This document shows, piece after piece, positions 52,943 through 62,662 of a DNA stretch of 64,000 bases. Source of the stretch: Thermoplasmata archaeon (GTDB lineage Archaea; Thermoplasmatota; Thermoplasmata; Thermoplasmatales; Thermoplasmataceae). Each line of letters begins with the position of its first letter. Position 1 is the stretch's first letter. The notes beneath the pieces are model-generated. The model had not been told where the DNA came from, searched no databases, and worked only from the letters and a program-made list of their open reading frames with translations. Position numbers and translations under genes: made by a program. The stretch spans positions 62,001 through 126,000 of the forward strand of contig JAJZZX010000004.1 in the NCBI GenBank assembly GCA_021797355.1, read 5' to 3'.

Positions 52943-54273
52943 TCACCTGGTTCTCCTGACCGCATGCAAATAAATCTCCCTGAACTCCCGGGAGGCAACG
53001 TTATGATCAATAATGGGCTGCGGGTAATCCTTAACGCGGTAATACATTATATTATGTATTACATATGGCTCTATTTCAGCAAGCTCTTCGACCTTACTCC
53101 TTATGTATGAACAATCCGGATCTAGGCGCCGCTGCTGAATCCAAGGGTTAAAAATCCTGAAGCCACCCCTGGGATCGGTACCAGTCGATGCAACCCATTG
53201 CCAGTTTCCATTGTTTGATGCTGGGTCATAATCAATCAGTTTCGTGGCAAAATACTGCTCTCCAATCCGCCAGTCGGCATGAAGATCCTTGACCAGGAAT
53301 GACGATACCACGAGCCGCAACCTGTTTTCTATGAAGCCTGTTTTATTCAGTTCCCTTATTGCGGCGTCAACAATTGGGAAACCTGTCATGCCGTTTTTCC
53401 ATGCATCTATCATGGATCGGTCATTCTGCCAGGCGAACTTGCCAACCCTTTTGTTAAAAGGTTGCGTGATTGCCTGCGGGAAGTGATAAATTAGATATAG
53501 AAAGAAATCCCTCCAGTACAGTTGCCGGATCAGCTGCTCTCCCCCCCCTGAATTCGCTTGAATGCGTTATAGACCTCACGTACTGAAAGCGTACCAAATT
53601 TTAAATGGGCAGAAAGCCTGGTATTTTTGCTTGCACCAATAATTCCTTCCTTAGTGGGCTCATTCTCCATGCTCTCCCGCACATAACTATCAAGCATCAT
53701 TAATCCATCTTCCCTTCCCCGTGGCTGGGGCTCCCTGGAAACAGCCCCGCCATCAGAAAATTTGCACAGGTTATTCCAGCGTACATCGGTGACAGGATTT
53801 CTGACTTCTGTCTTCAGAGCCCTCCTGTAAAATGCGGTGAAATTTGTGAAGTAGTTTCCACCCTGGCTTTTAATTTCTGGATCGGACAGCATATAATCAT
53901 CATATGCTTTTATGCCAACGCCAAATTTTGAGGCAGCAACGGCAATCGCGCTGTCCCTGCGCTTCGAAAACGGCGTATAGTCCCTATTGAAGAATATATC
54001 TTCCACTGGATATTTCCGAATCACCTCGAGAACATTAACCACTGGATCACCACGAAGTACCAGAATATCCTTCCCCTGTCCCTGCATGTACAAGCGCAAT
54101 GCGTCCAGGGAATCCATCATGAAGTCTCTTGCCCTAGGGCTGAAATACGGATTCTGTTCCTGCTGCACAGGGTCCAGAATAAAAACAGGTAGGGTTTCAC
54201 CGGAGTTGGTGGCCCAGGTAAGGGCCGTATTATCAGTGATTCTCAGATCACGCCTGAAAATGAACAAGTTCAT
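52943..54273 (-). pseudogene. phrB: class I DNA photolyase split by a frameshift in a G8 run
   Basis: Two frames together encode a full photolyase of about 443 residues. The first (from ATG 54273) has FIFRRDLRITDNTALTWA, then GNYFTNFTAFYRRAL and NTRLSAHLKFGTLSVREVYN, and runs into a stop after IQGGESS at 53530. With one extra base in the run of eight G (plus-strand C at 53541-53548) the frame continues EQLIRQLYWRDFFLYL, then WKNGMTGFPIVDAAIREL, NRLRLVVSSFLVKDL and the FAD-site DPASNNGNWQWVASTG to 52943. Everything else is intact. Either a recent inactivation, a phase-variable tract, frameshifting on the slippery run, or a sequencing error in a homopolymer. The photolyase repairs cyclobutane dimers with blue light. 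Confidence 0.9.
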
Positions 54274-54456
54274 TAATTTGTAAAAGGCTGCATGATGATA
54301 TTGTTTTGTCACTGCATTTTTGCAATTTTGCCTGGCTGGGGATCCAATTTCATCTGATCCCTGCCATTCCTCGTGGCATAGAGTGATAGCAGATGCAGGA
54401 GCCATTTAGTTGCATAATGTTTATAATATGATAGATTTCTTGGAGGGTAGCATCTC

Positions 54457-56139
54457 ATGCAATCTGCCGAGTCCTTCGTGGTAATTATCGTATTCATAAT
54501 TTCAGTGATACTGCTGATCTCGAACAGAATAAGATACGATATTATTGGCATCGGTGCCGTCTTTGTCCTTCTGGCATTCGGCATTATAAAGATTTCAACA
54601 ATTACTCTGGAAATAGGGAGCCTTCCTGTAATACTCCTCGGCATAGTTATGATAGTAAGCAAAACCATATCTGATTCGGGAATAATCGACAAGTTTGCAG
54701 AAATTATTTCCAGGAGAATCAAGAACGAGACCATAATGTTGGCTGTTCTCTTCCTAATTGTTGGACTTCTGTCCGGTTTCATGAGCGACGTTGCCCTTAC
54801 ACTGATGATGATTCCAATCAGCTATTTCATTGCAGATAAGCAGAAGAAGTCTCCATCTAAGTACCTGCTGCCATTTGCCTATATTGCTGTCCTGGGCGGA
54901 AGGTATACTGTGGCAAGCACCTCTTCCAATGTGATCCTGTATGACCTGTGGTACACAGAAACGGGGCATTTCCTTCCTTTTTTCCAGTTTTCCAATCCGG
55001 GAATTTACATAGTCCTGGCCGGGATTCCAGTTGTGCTGCTTATTTCACGCCTCCTCCCTAATCGCGCCAGGAAGATAACAAGCATTGACGAATTTAAGAC
55101 AGGTGAATACCTGACTGAAGTAATTGTTGGAAAGGAAAGTGAAGTCGTAGGGAGATCAATAAGTGACTTCGAGAAGGAGTATGGAGTAAGGATTGTTGCA
55201 ATATACCCCGGAAGGATAAGCTGGAGGGAGCGGACGATTTTCGGCGGTGATGTCCTTCTCATAAGGCTTAAGCCGGAATCCCTGACGACCCTATCAGGGA
55301 TAAAGGGACTGAAGCTCACAATACCGAATTCAAATGCCGAGAACCTGTCACTAAGGGAGGTATTTGTGATGCCGGAATCGAGACTGATCGGGCAACAGCT
55401 GAGCCAGATCAGGGAGGCTGGCCGTTATAATATATCGGTTATCGGTATCTCAGCTTATGGAAAACGCATTTTTGGACGCTTCCGCACAATAACGGTAGAG
55501 TCTGGCGACGTTCTACTGCTCTCCGGTTCTGATGAGGATATAGCTGCATTCATAGCTGACAATGCCCTTGGCCCGCTATCGCAAAGGGAGATGAGAGTTT
55601 TCAATTCCACCAGGGGCGCAATAAGTATAGGTTCGCTTGCAATTGCAATTTTCCTGTCTTCAGCAGGTGTAAACCTCATTTTATCATTTGGCACAGCCCT
55701 GATTATAATGCTTGCAACCAGAACGTTGAATGTCAAGCAGATGTACAGATACATACAGTGGCCAATTTTGGTATTTGTTGGCACCTATCTGGTGCTGGGC
55801 TCTGCAATAATCAGCAGCGGCATATCTGCTTACCTGGCTGCCGTCATATTTGGATCTCCACTCCTGCTGTTCGCTTTGACTGCAGTTCTTGCAAACACCA
55901 TTGGCAATGTTGGATCTGCGGTCATTATGGGGCCAATTGCCTTGGGTTTCCCCGATCCGCTGAAAGCCATTGTGGTAGTAGCCATGGCGGCCTCCTGCAC
56001 CTTCGCCACGTCATTTGGAAACCAGTCCAGCCTTATAGTTCAGGGGGCCGGTGAATATACTTCCAGGGACTATGCAATCTATGGATCGCTGCTTATTGTC
56101 CTGGCATTTGCAGTGACCATGGCCTACGTCTACCTTTGA
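54457..56139 (+). CDS. SLC13/DASS-type anion permease with TrkA-C domains
   Basis: A 560-residue protein with about ten membrane helices split into two halves (1-205 and about 385-560). Between them lie two TrkA-C (RCK_C) domains: TEVIVGKESEVVGRSISDFE ... GDVLLIR, and LREVFVMPESRLIGQQLSQI ... GDVLLLSGSDED. This layout occurs in SLC13-like sodium/anion symporters and CitT/ArsB-related carriers. The TrkA-C pair probably senses a ligand and gates transport. GGAGGG lies 9 nt before the ATG, with a TATA element near 54419. Divergent from the photolyase gene. Substrate (dicarboxylate, sulfate or phosphate) unknown. Confidence 0.87.
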   Translation: MQSAESFVVIIVFIISVILLISNRIRYDIIGIGAVFVLLAFGIIKISTITLEIGSLPVILLGIVMIVSKTISDSGIIDKFAEIISRRIKNETIMLAVLFLIVGLLSGFMSDVALTLMMIPISYFIADKQKKSPSKYLLPFAYIAVLGGRYTVASTSSNVILYDLWYTETGHFLPFFQFSNPGIYIVLAGIPVVLLISRLLPNRARKITSIDEFKTGEYLTEVIVGKESEVVGRSISDFEKEYGVRIVAIYPGRISWRERTIFGGDVLLIRLKPESLTTLSGIKGLKLTIPNSNAENLSLREVFVMPESRLIGQQLSQIREAGRYNISVIGISAYGKRIFGRFRTITVESGDVLLLSGSDEDIAAFIADNALGPLSQREMRVFNSTRGAISIGSLAIAIFLSSAGVNLILSFGTALIIMLATRTLNVKQMYRYIQWPILVFVGTYLVLGSAIISSGISAYLAAVIFGSPLLLFALTAVLANTIGNVGSAVIMGPIALGFPDPLKAIVVVAMAASCTFATSFGNQSSLIVQGAGEYTSRDYAIYGSLLIVLAFAVTMAYVYL

Positions 56140-56195
56140 TTCTGCCTGCATGGATCCGGTGGATTGGCGCAGCCATTCGCGGAACATGGAAGGCT

Positions 56196-58178
56196 TCATC
56201 CAGGCACATTTATGAAAGAATTTACAGAACCGTAGTATATCTCAAGACGGAATGGTGTTCCAGCCGGAAATTCCTGCTGGCTGTTAGCAGGAGCTAGCCT
56301 GTAAACAAACCCAGACTGGGATGAATTGAAACCATAGAGGTTCCAGAATGATCCGCTGAGATAGGTATTGTTGTCTACCTCGCTTGGAAATACCCTGAAC
56401 TGCAGATGATTTCCGTATGGAGTTGGAGCTGCCTTGACCAGTATTCCAGTGACATTCCCCGCGGATGTGAGGACGCTGACATTGCTGACAGAAATTCTGT
56501 CATTGCCGTTGTCCTGCATAAGCGGGGCCATGGAGGCACCTATTGCTACAATCAGTATAACCGCTATTGCCAGCGGCTTCAGAGCCGATCTAGAATGAAT
56601 GGGCAGCTTCCATGATCGTGAAACGATTGCCGCCGAAGATGCCGGTTGAGATGAAATCTCGCTTATGGAAATAGCAGATATGAGAGGCCAGAAAACCAGG
56701 TAATTTATGAACATCCTGTAATTGAGGAACATTACTATCATTGGAAATGCGGCAATTGCATACTTCAGGGAAGCCCTGTTTAGCCAGTATACTGCGAGTA
56801 GCACAATTCCAGCTGCTACAGCAAGGGTCATGAAATATGTTCTGCTCATTGGCAGGAACCCTGCAAAGCTTATGGAACCCAGACCCTGCCCTGCCCCAAG
56901 GATCTGGAGCATCTCCGGTGAAATCATGGAAATGAACCATTTTCCCGGAGTAAGTGCCAGGTATGGCATATTCAGCAGCACGAAGGCCAGAAGAGCAATT
57001 GAAAAATAACCTGCCGCGGCTTTACGCCCCTTTTCCTCTGCAGTGAATATCATGTAAAATGGGACAAATATCCAGGAAAGCTGCTTTGTTGCCAGAGATG
57101 CGCCAAGCAGTACCGCTGATATTCGAGAATGCTTCCTGGTTATGAACGACATGACCAGGAAGAATGCCCATATTGGATCAACCGTGGATGTTCCTGCAGA
57201 CATTACCACCCCTAGATCAGAGATGAGGAATAACGCCATGATCAGGGGCCTGTTTTCATCTGGCCTTCCATCAGCTGACAGATATACGGCAATGAGAATT
57301 CCCGATGTGAAAATCAATATCTCATACCTGGGATCAATGTGGAAAAGCGCTGACGGTATGAGGGTGACTGCAGCCAGTGCAGGATAATAAAAGCCTGATG
57401 CATACTGCCCGTTCGTGAGGAAAGTCCTTGCAGACAGGGGAACGCCATATGTGTTGAGCAGGTCCGACAGGTTTGAGGCAAGATATGGATTTCCCCCGTG
57501 CACAATAATGCCAGCGGAGAGGAAATCATAGAGCAGTTCGTCTGTCAGGAAAGGGCGTGTGGCGGCCGTGACAGATGCAGCCAGGACAATTGTGCCAGCT
57601 ATTACTGGGGCGTACAGTACCACTTTGCCAAGGTTGAATCTGCTTGAAGCTGAAAACAATATGATGGAAAATGCCAGGACTAAAATTGAGGAGATGGTGT
57701 AGGGAGACAGGCCTGAAATATAATAAACAGCCACGGAAAGTATACCTAAAACGAGGGGGGCTGAAATCTTGGAAATAGGTTTGGTCTTTAGCCGAAGGAG
57801 CAGATAGATCCTGCTGTCAAAAGCGGCCTCCAGCAAATAAGCAGCTGTTGCTGCAATTATGATAGCTGAATAGAGATGATTGTGCAGCGGGAAAAAAACG
57901 GTATGAACCAACAGGATTGCGGAAACGGGGGAAAATAGGAGTCTAATTGCTGTCCTGGTCTGGAGATCTGAATTTCTATGCGGCACACTGGAGTATATTA
58001 TCATGAAGATGCCAGAACAGATGAGGTACCACTGTACCAGCAGGTAAAAGAGGTAGTAATATCCTGACACATACTGAATAAAGATGGAGAAGTTTACTGA
58101 GATTGTGCCGGCAACGAGTCCAAGCATTCGGTCCGTGTATCCAAAGCTGCCCTCCTCCATGGCAGTGGTATGCTGCAT
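56196..58178 (-). CDS. polytopic membrane glycosyltransferase (GT-C type), paralogue of 42628-44508
   Basis: A 660-residue protein with about twelve membrane helices and a C-terminal outer domain of about 120 residues. Conserved loops shared with the other copy are TDELLYDFLSAGIIVHGGNPYLASN (key residues DE and NPYL), STVDPIWAFFLVMSF, TKQLSWIFVPFYMIF and the closing QEFPAGTPFRLEIYYG. The acidic pair in the first outer loop fits polyprenyl-phosphate-sugar-dependent transferases. The Dpm1-GtrA gene, 18 nt upstream on the same strand, could make and flip its donor. Sugar and acceptor unknown. Confidence 0.78.
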   Translation of the reverse strand: MQHTTAMEEGSFGYTDRMLGLVAGTISVNFSIFIQYVSGYYYLFYLLVQWYLICSGIFMIIYSSVPHRNSDLQTRTAIRLLFSPVSAILLVHTVFFPLHNHLYSAIIIAATAAYLLEAAFDSRIYLLLRLKTKPISKISAPLVLGILSVAVYYISGLSPYTISSILVLAFSIILFSASSRFNLGKVVLYAPVIAGTIVLAASVTAATRPFLTDELLYDFLSAGIIVHGGNPYLASNLSDLLNTYGVPLSARTFLTNGQYASGFYYPALAAVTLIPSALFHIDPRYEILIFTSGILIAVYLSADGRPDENRPLIMALFLISDLGVVMSAGTSTVDPIWAFFLVMSFITRKHSRISAVLLGASLATKQLSWIFVPFYMIFTAEEKGRKAAAGYFSIALLAFVLLNMPYLALTPGKWFISMISPEMLQILGAGQGLGSISFAGFLPMSRTYFMTLAVAAGIVLLAVYWLNRASLKYAIAAFPMIVMFLNYRMFINYLVFWPLISAISISEISSQPASSAAIVSRSWKLPIHSRSALKPLAIAVILIVAIGASMAPLMQDNGNDRISVSNVSVLTSAGNVTGILVKAAPTPYGNHLQFRVFPSEVDNNTYLSGSFWNLYGFNSSQSGFVYRLAPANSQQEFPAGTPFRLEIYYGSVNSFINVPG

Positions 58179-58196
58179 GATCTTATTACCATGCCC

Positions 58197-59297
58197 CTAG
58201 TCAGGCAGTTCCTTTGAAACATCAACAGTGCTTTTATTCTCTCCCCACACTATGGAGCTTGATAGGATATACCTAACCACATAGGCGGCAATTATACCAA
58301 GCAGGTTCGCATCTAGATATTCGAAGCCCCTGAGATAAAGTGAAAAATAAAACAGGAAATTTACTGCCCCTGGGATGAAGGAGAAGAAGTTGTGAAGGAT
58401 GAATCTCCTGCCAATGCCGAATTTCTTTCTCCTGTTCCTGAATGTCCAGAGATCGTTGAGGAAGAAATTTGTGGTGATCGAAACCTCTATGGCTACAAGA
58501 TCAGCCAGAACCGGGTGGAAGCCGTGGAGCAGGAAGAGAACAAACTCGTTAACCAGAATGCCTGAAATGCCTACAGCTGCATATTTCAGCAGATTTCCTT
58601 TCAGCATGACAAACATGAAGAAATCCACCATATCTCTGATTCTTAGCTTTGACGATCCAACCTGCCTGGGAGAAAAAGCTATTGGGTATTCAGCACATTT
58701 AAAACCCTGTGTAATTAGCCTTTCAAGAATGTCCACCTGGCCCGTATAACCCGACTTGATGTTTTGCTCGTCTGCAAGGAACTTATACGCCTTCTTGGAA
58801 TAAACGCGGAACCCTGAAGTTGCGTCCTTTACCTGGGGATGGAAAGAGAGGTTTACCATCTTGTTGGCAAAATACGATATTAGCTTCCTGCTAAATCTGT
58901 CCCCATTATGGCCCTTTTCCACATATCTTGAGCCCACGACAACATCGGATCTGGACCTAATTGCATATTCTACCATGTGTATTATTGACGTTGGGTCGTG
59001 AGAGAAGTCTGCGTCCATGACAACAAGGAAATCATTCTCTGCATGCCTCATTCCTTCCAGTTCAGCAGAAACAAGCCCTCTCTGATTCTTTCTTATTACG
59101 AACTTAACTTCTGGAAATTTTTCCACCAGATCAAAGGTGCCGTCCTGTGAGTTGTCATCCACAACGTATACTGAATCAAGATCAAGGAGCTTCAGTGTCG
59201 GCAGGAGGTTAAGAAGATTATGGTACTCATTGTAAGTTGGTATAACGACGCCTATGTTAAACTTGCCATAACCAGAATCCAGAGTTATCAAGAGCAT
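58197..59297 (-). CDS. polyprenyl-phosphate glycosyltransferase (Dpm1-like) fused to GtrA
   Basis: A 366-residue two-domain protein. Residues 14-230 form a GT2 domain like dolichol-phosphate mannose synthase: VVIPTYNE, VVDDNSQDGT, DADFSHDP (DxD 95-97), DATSGFRVYSKKA and FSPRQVGSSKL. Residues 235-355 hold four membrane helices with the GtrA pattern (KYAAVGISGILVNEFVLFLL, then TTNFFLNDLWTFRNR). It would attach a sugar to polyprenyl phosphate and perhaps help flip it. The ATG directly abuts GGTGGAGG; a TTG two codons later has better spacing. It is first in a two-gene unit with the transferase. Confidence 0.92.
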   Translation of the reverse strand: MLLITLDSGYGKFNIGVVIPTYNEYHNLLNLLPTLKLLDLDSVYVVDDNSQDGTFDLVEKFPEVKFVIRKNQRGLVSAELEGMRHAENDFLVVMDADFSHDPTSIIHMVEYAIRSRSDVVVGSRYVEKGHNGDRFSRKLISYFANKMVNLSFHPQVKDATSGFRVYSKKAYKFLADEQNIKSGYTGQVDILERLITQGFKCAEYPIAFSPRQVGSSKLRIRDMVDFFMFVMLKGNLLKYAAVGISGILVNEFVLFLLHGFHPVLADLVAIEVSITTNFFLNDLWTFRNRRKKFGIGRRFILHNFFSFIPGAVNFLFYFSLYLRGFEYLDANLLGIIAAYVVRYILSSSIVWGENKSTVDVSKELPD

Positions 59298-59404
59298 CCT
59301 CCACCGGTACTCAACAAGTCAGTGCAAGCTCCACTTTTAGCAGTCATTTTAACTTCAGCGTGGTATGCCTTTAATCTGTAATCTATATTTAATTGTAACT
59401 CTAA

Positions 59405-59420
59405 TTCGTCATAAGACGAA
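59405..59420. repeat. inverted repeat TTCGTC/GACGAA
   Basis: Six-nt perfect arms around ATAA, in the intergenic region upstream of the Dpm1-like gene. It could be a regulator site. A second small hairpin lies 25 nt downstream. Confidence 0.35.
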
Positions 59421-59444
59421 ATATCATCTTGGACTAAGGAAAAT

Positions 59445-59459
59445 AGCGAACTTTTCGCT
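59445..59459. repeat. inverted repeat AGCGAA/TTCGCT
   Basis: Six-nt perfect arms around CTT. It could form a small RNA hairpin on either strand or bind a dimeric protein. Short arms mean chance occurrence is possible. Confidence 0.3.
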
Positions 59460-59740
59460 GCTGATAACTGTCACTGTGGTTTATGATGCCTATAACAAAT
59501 AACTGCGATAACGCCTGAAAAACTCATCTGCCTACAGCATCCTTGCAGTTGCTGGCATTCTTGGTCCAGCTTCATGGCAATGCTCAATTTATTTCCGCTG
59601 CCTTATTGCGATTCAATCAACCTCTTTCGGTGGCCAATGGAACTTAAATCCATCTTTGTCATGTAACGAAGAGTCCTGCAATTCCCTGTAATAGAGATTA
59701 AGGCACATTGCATAACTTGTGGATTCTTGCTCCTTGCAGA

Positions 59741-59750
59741 TTTAATATTT
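59741..59750 (+). promoter_or_regulatory. TATA box of the thermopsin transcript
   Basis: TTTAATATTT is centred about 31 nt before the small ORF start at 59777 and about 127 nt before the thermopsin ATG. This implies that the thermopsin mRNA has a leader of about 100 nt that contains the small ORF. Confidence 0.45.
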
Positions 59751-59776
59751 CATGTCAAAGTAGATCCCATTGTATT

Positions 59777-59863
59777 ATGAAAGCATACTCAAGGGAACTG
59801 GCAGTAGTTCTGTTTGGACTTCTAAAAATTCACAGGGGCAAAATTGATATTCACACAGGCTAA
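59777..59863 (+). CDS. 28-residue leader ORF before thermopsin
   Basis: A short frame MKAYSRELAVVLFGLLKIHR ... DIHTG begins about 5 nt after the predicted transcription start and stops with TAA 9 nt before the thermopsin ATG, in the same reading frame. The space between holds GAGGGGGAG, the thermopsin ribosome site. It may be a leader peptide coupling translation, or the frame may have belonged to a longer N-terminus now cut by the stop codon. Coding is unproven. Confidence 0.35.
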   Translation: MKAYSRELAVVLFGLLKIHRGKIDIHTG

Positions 59864-59872
59864 GAGGGGGAG

Positions 59873-62659
59873 ATGTGCCACTCAAAAGCTGCATCTGTTG
59901 CCTCTTTTGCAATTGCTGTTATGGTCTTGGCAAGCCTCCCAGCCTTTGTGCATTCATGGGAAACTCCCGAAGAAGGGCATGCCCATCTCAGGAATCTGGG
60001 TCCAGCAGTGACGGGGGAGGGCATTATCCAGCCTGGAGGCACAATCAGCCCATACCTGTATACAAGCGAACCTGCCCCAATGGGAATTGCCAGCTACGGG
60101 ATAGGTCCTGAGAATTCGGCATTCGTATTAAATTCCACTTCATACATCGGCGTTATCAACATAACGTCGATCCAGACGCAGAATTCGTCCTGGCCTGGCA
60201 GCGCTATGACCTTCCAGCTAAACCTTAATCTCGTATTCACATACGGGGGACAGGAATATGTCTACTGGGTCCAGGATGTTGCGTACATCAATACTTCGAG
60301 CAGGCAGATAGAGTTCCTTGACAATGTCTGGAACTCATCTTCTATGAATGCCCAGATGCTTCCCTCGTCAATTACAGGAAACGGCACAGTTGCATCTGAC
60401 GGAAATATCGGGTATTACTACGATGAACCAGGTGTCATCCCGGGAAATCTTATTACACTCAGTTATCCCTCCCATATCACACTTCGGATCAACGCCAGTG
60501 CTTCTTCCTCCAACAATCCTGAAGCCATTTTCAGCTATAACGATGGATCTGGCTGGGTCACTTATGATAATGTTATTTTCCCCTTTGCCAGCCTACACAA
60601 TGGATCTGCCTACTTCGTGGTAAATGGATACCAGTATAAGCCAGACGGGATTCCAATGGATGCGGAACTTATTATGGGCGGCCCAGGCGGTGGCAGTGAC
60701 ACCTGGGACAATGAATCCCTGCTGACGCTTATGCTCCAGTACTGGAACGGCAACAATTACCAGTCAGTGTTCGACGCGTTCAATTTCGGAAGCGACACTG
60801 CTGAAGGCATTTCCAACGTAACTGCAACTCCACTGGGTTCCAGCTCCCATGGGATACCAGGCTCCGAAGTAACCAATGGGCATGGAACGCTGTCCATGCT
60901 CTACAATACCAGTGAAGTCGGATTTATCTCAATTGTTTCTCCCGGATTCAAGTCCGGTTCCATAAATATGGGCAACACCAGCATTTCGTACACTGGATAC
61001 AGGGCCAACGTAACGCTCACATCCGGCATGTACAACCTGACCCTGATCAGCGGCGGGTCTAAATTCAGTTTCCATAACATTACTGTCCTTCCGGGCCTTA
61101 CAACAGTCCTGTCCACAGAGAAGTTTTTCAGCATTACGATAAACGAAACGGGGCTGCCATCGGGATACGCATGGTCACTGATAGTAAATGGTTCACTCTA
61201 CAGCACAATTCGTTCCAACATATCAATCTCTGAAACAAATGGAACTTACAACATATCATTTCCTTCTGTTCCTGGATACAGGCCCAAGCAGTCATTCTAT
61301 GATGTCACAGTGGATGGGGCAAACCTATACATCACAGTTAAATTTTCACCTGTCAGGTACCTCGTAACTTTCATTCTTGTCCAAGGCCAAGAACCGCCAA
61401 CGTGGAACATTTCCCTGTACGGTGAAGGCGTGTTTGGGACTTCTTCCAGCTCTCTGTCCGTCTATCTTCCAAACGGCACATACCTGTTTGTTGCAAGCAC
61501 TGAAGATCATCGTTTCGAAAATTATTCTGGATCCTTTACTGTATCAGCCTCATCATTGGAAGTAAACGTCGATTTTCCCGTTAATGCCATCATAGATATC
61601 CACTCCAGTCTAGACAGATCAAGTGCAATAATAAACGGAAACGAATACAACTTTTCGGGCAATTTTTCCACCTACCTTGTGCCGGGTAACTACAGCATCT
61701 TTGTTACGTCAAACAAATCCTTACCGTTTTTCTCAACTTACGAACTTTCGGCATCCCAGATCCTAAATATAAGTGTCAACCTGAGCGTGCTTTCTTCATC
61801 TGGAATTATTGAAGGCAGCATAAATCCGGAGAATGCCAGCCTGTTTGCCAATGGCATAGCGATTCCAGTTGCCAGCGGTGACTTCAGGCAATCCCTTCCC
61901 CCCGGAGATTATTTCCTTTCCCTATCAGCTCCTGGCCATGAAGCCTCTGTACTATCACTTCAGATTTCCAATGGCTCCTCTTCTTATATCCACATCAACC
62001 TATCTTCTGGCAAGACATTTGCAGTCAGAGGCAACCTATACCCACTTGATGCAAAGGTGATGTTCGGAGGGGAGCCTGCTATCCAGAGTGTATCGGGAAG
62101 TTACCTGGCATATGTTGCCCAGGGAAGCTATACGGTCTCAGTTACAGCCAGTGGTTTTGCTCCTTACTCAGCCAGCCTCAATGTTACGGGGAACTTGACT
62201 GATAATTTCTCCCTTTCTCCCTTGCCGCCACTCCTTTCTGATATCGACAGTGCGGGAGTGTCCGTGCTCTCGAGTGCAGGAAATGTCACGTCTATGAAGT
62301 TCACTGGGTCTGAATTGTCGCTCAGTTTCACGTCCCCGGCAGGCGGATACCTCCTAATATGTGTACCCTTTTCCGGATTAGAGAACAGCAGCCTTGAACA
62401 GGCACTCCACAGCAGGGTATTTGTTAACGGGATTCCGGCTGCCAATTATACAGTGGCGCTGGCCAGCAATTATACTGTAATGCTTTATATGCACGTTTCC
62501 GGAGACCCACAAATAATCTGGCTATTGAACGCCTCTCTTCCGGCGCCGGTGTTAAATCCTAACAACGGAAACCTGAGCCACATGGATATAGGTTATATTG
62601 TGCTGGGCTTGCTGGCCACTATCCTTGGGGTGTCGCTTATTCTTATCAGGAGAAGATGA
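59873..62659 (+). CDS. thermopsin-family (A5) acid protease with beta-repeat tail and membrane anchor
   Basis: A 928-residue exported protein. The signal peptide spans about 1-28 (ASFAIAVMVLASLPAFVHS). Residues about 45-330 match thermopsin: PAPMGIASYGIG, NLVFTYGGQEYVYWVQDVAY, FLDNVWN and LIMGGPGGGSDTWD. Thermopsins are pepsin-like acid proteases acting outside the cell. The tail holds PEGA/carboxypeptidase-regulatory-type repeats, including INETGLPSGYAWSLIVNGSL, typical of Thermoplasmata surface proteins, with many sequons. A C-terminal membrane helix (about 905-924) and RRR end anchor it. It is about three times the original thermopsin length. GAGGGGGAG abuts the ATG. Confidence 0.92.
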   Translation: MCHSKAASVASFAIAVMVLASLPAFVHSWETPEEGHAHLRNLGPAVTGEGIIQPGGTISPYLYTSEPAPMGIASYGIGPENSAFVLNSTSYIGVINITSIQTQNSSWPGSAMTFQLNLNLVFTYGGQEYVYWVQDVAYINTSSRQIEFLDNVWNSSSMNAQMLPSSITGNGTVASDGNIGYYYDEPGVIPGNLITLSYPSHITLRINASASSSNNPEAIFSYNDGSGWVTYDNVIFPFASLHNGSAYFVVNGYQYKPDGIPMDAELIMGGPGGGSDTWDNESLLTLMLQYWNGNNYQSVFDAFNFGSDTAEGISNVTATPLGSSSHGIPGSEVTNGHGTLSMLYNTSEVGFISIVSPGFKSGSINMGNTSISYTGYRANVTLTSGMYNLTLISGGSKFSFHNITVLPGLTTVLSTEKFFSITINETGLPSGYAWSLIVNGSLYSTIRSNISISETNGTYNISFPSVPGYRPKQSFYDVTVDGANLYITVKFSPVRYLVTFILVQGQEPPTWNISLYGEGVFGTSSSSLSVYLPNGTYLFVASTEDHRFENYSGSFTVSASSLEVNVDFPVNAIIDIHSSLDRSSAIINGNEYNFSGNFSTYLVPGNYSIFVTSNKSLPFFSTYELSASQILNISVNLSVLSSSGIIEGSINPENASLFANGIAIPVASGDFRQSLPPGDYFLSLSAPGHEASVLSLQISNGSSSYIHINLSSGKTFAVRGNLYPLDAKVMFGGEPAIQSVSGSYLAYVAQGSYTVSVTASGFAPYSASLNVTGNLTDNFSLSPLPPLLSDIDSAGVSVLSSAGNVTSMKFTGSELSLSFTSPAGGYLLICVPFSGLENSSLEQALHSRVFVNGIPAANYTVALASNYTVMLYMHVSGDPQIIWLLNASLPAPVLNPNNGNLSHMDIGYIVLGLLATILGVSLILIRRR

Positions 62660-62662
62660 CAC

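Larger units (their letters stand above)
59298..59776. other. non-coding stretch between divergent envelope genes
   Basis: No convincing gene is seen on either strand. It contains two short perfect inverted repeats (59405-59420 and 59445-59459) and, near its end, the TATA element TTTAATATTT at 59741-59750. All frames are broken by stops at short intervals. Confidence 0.5.
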
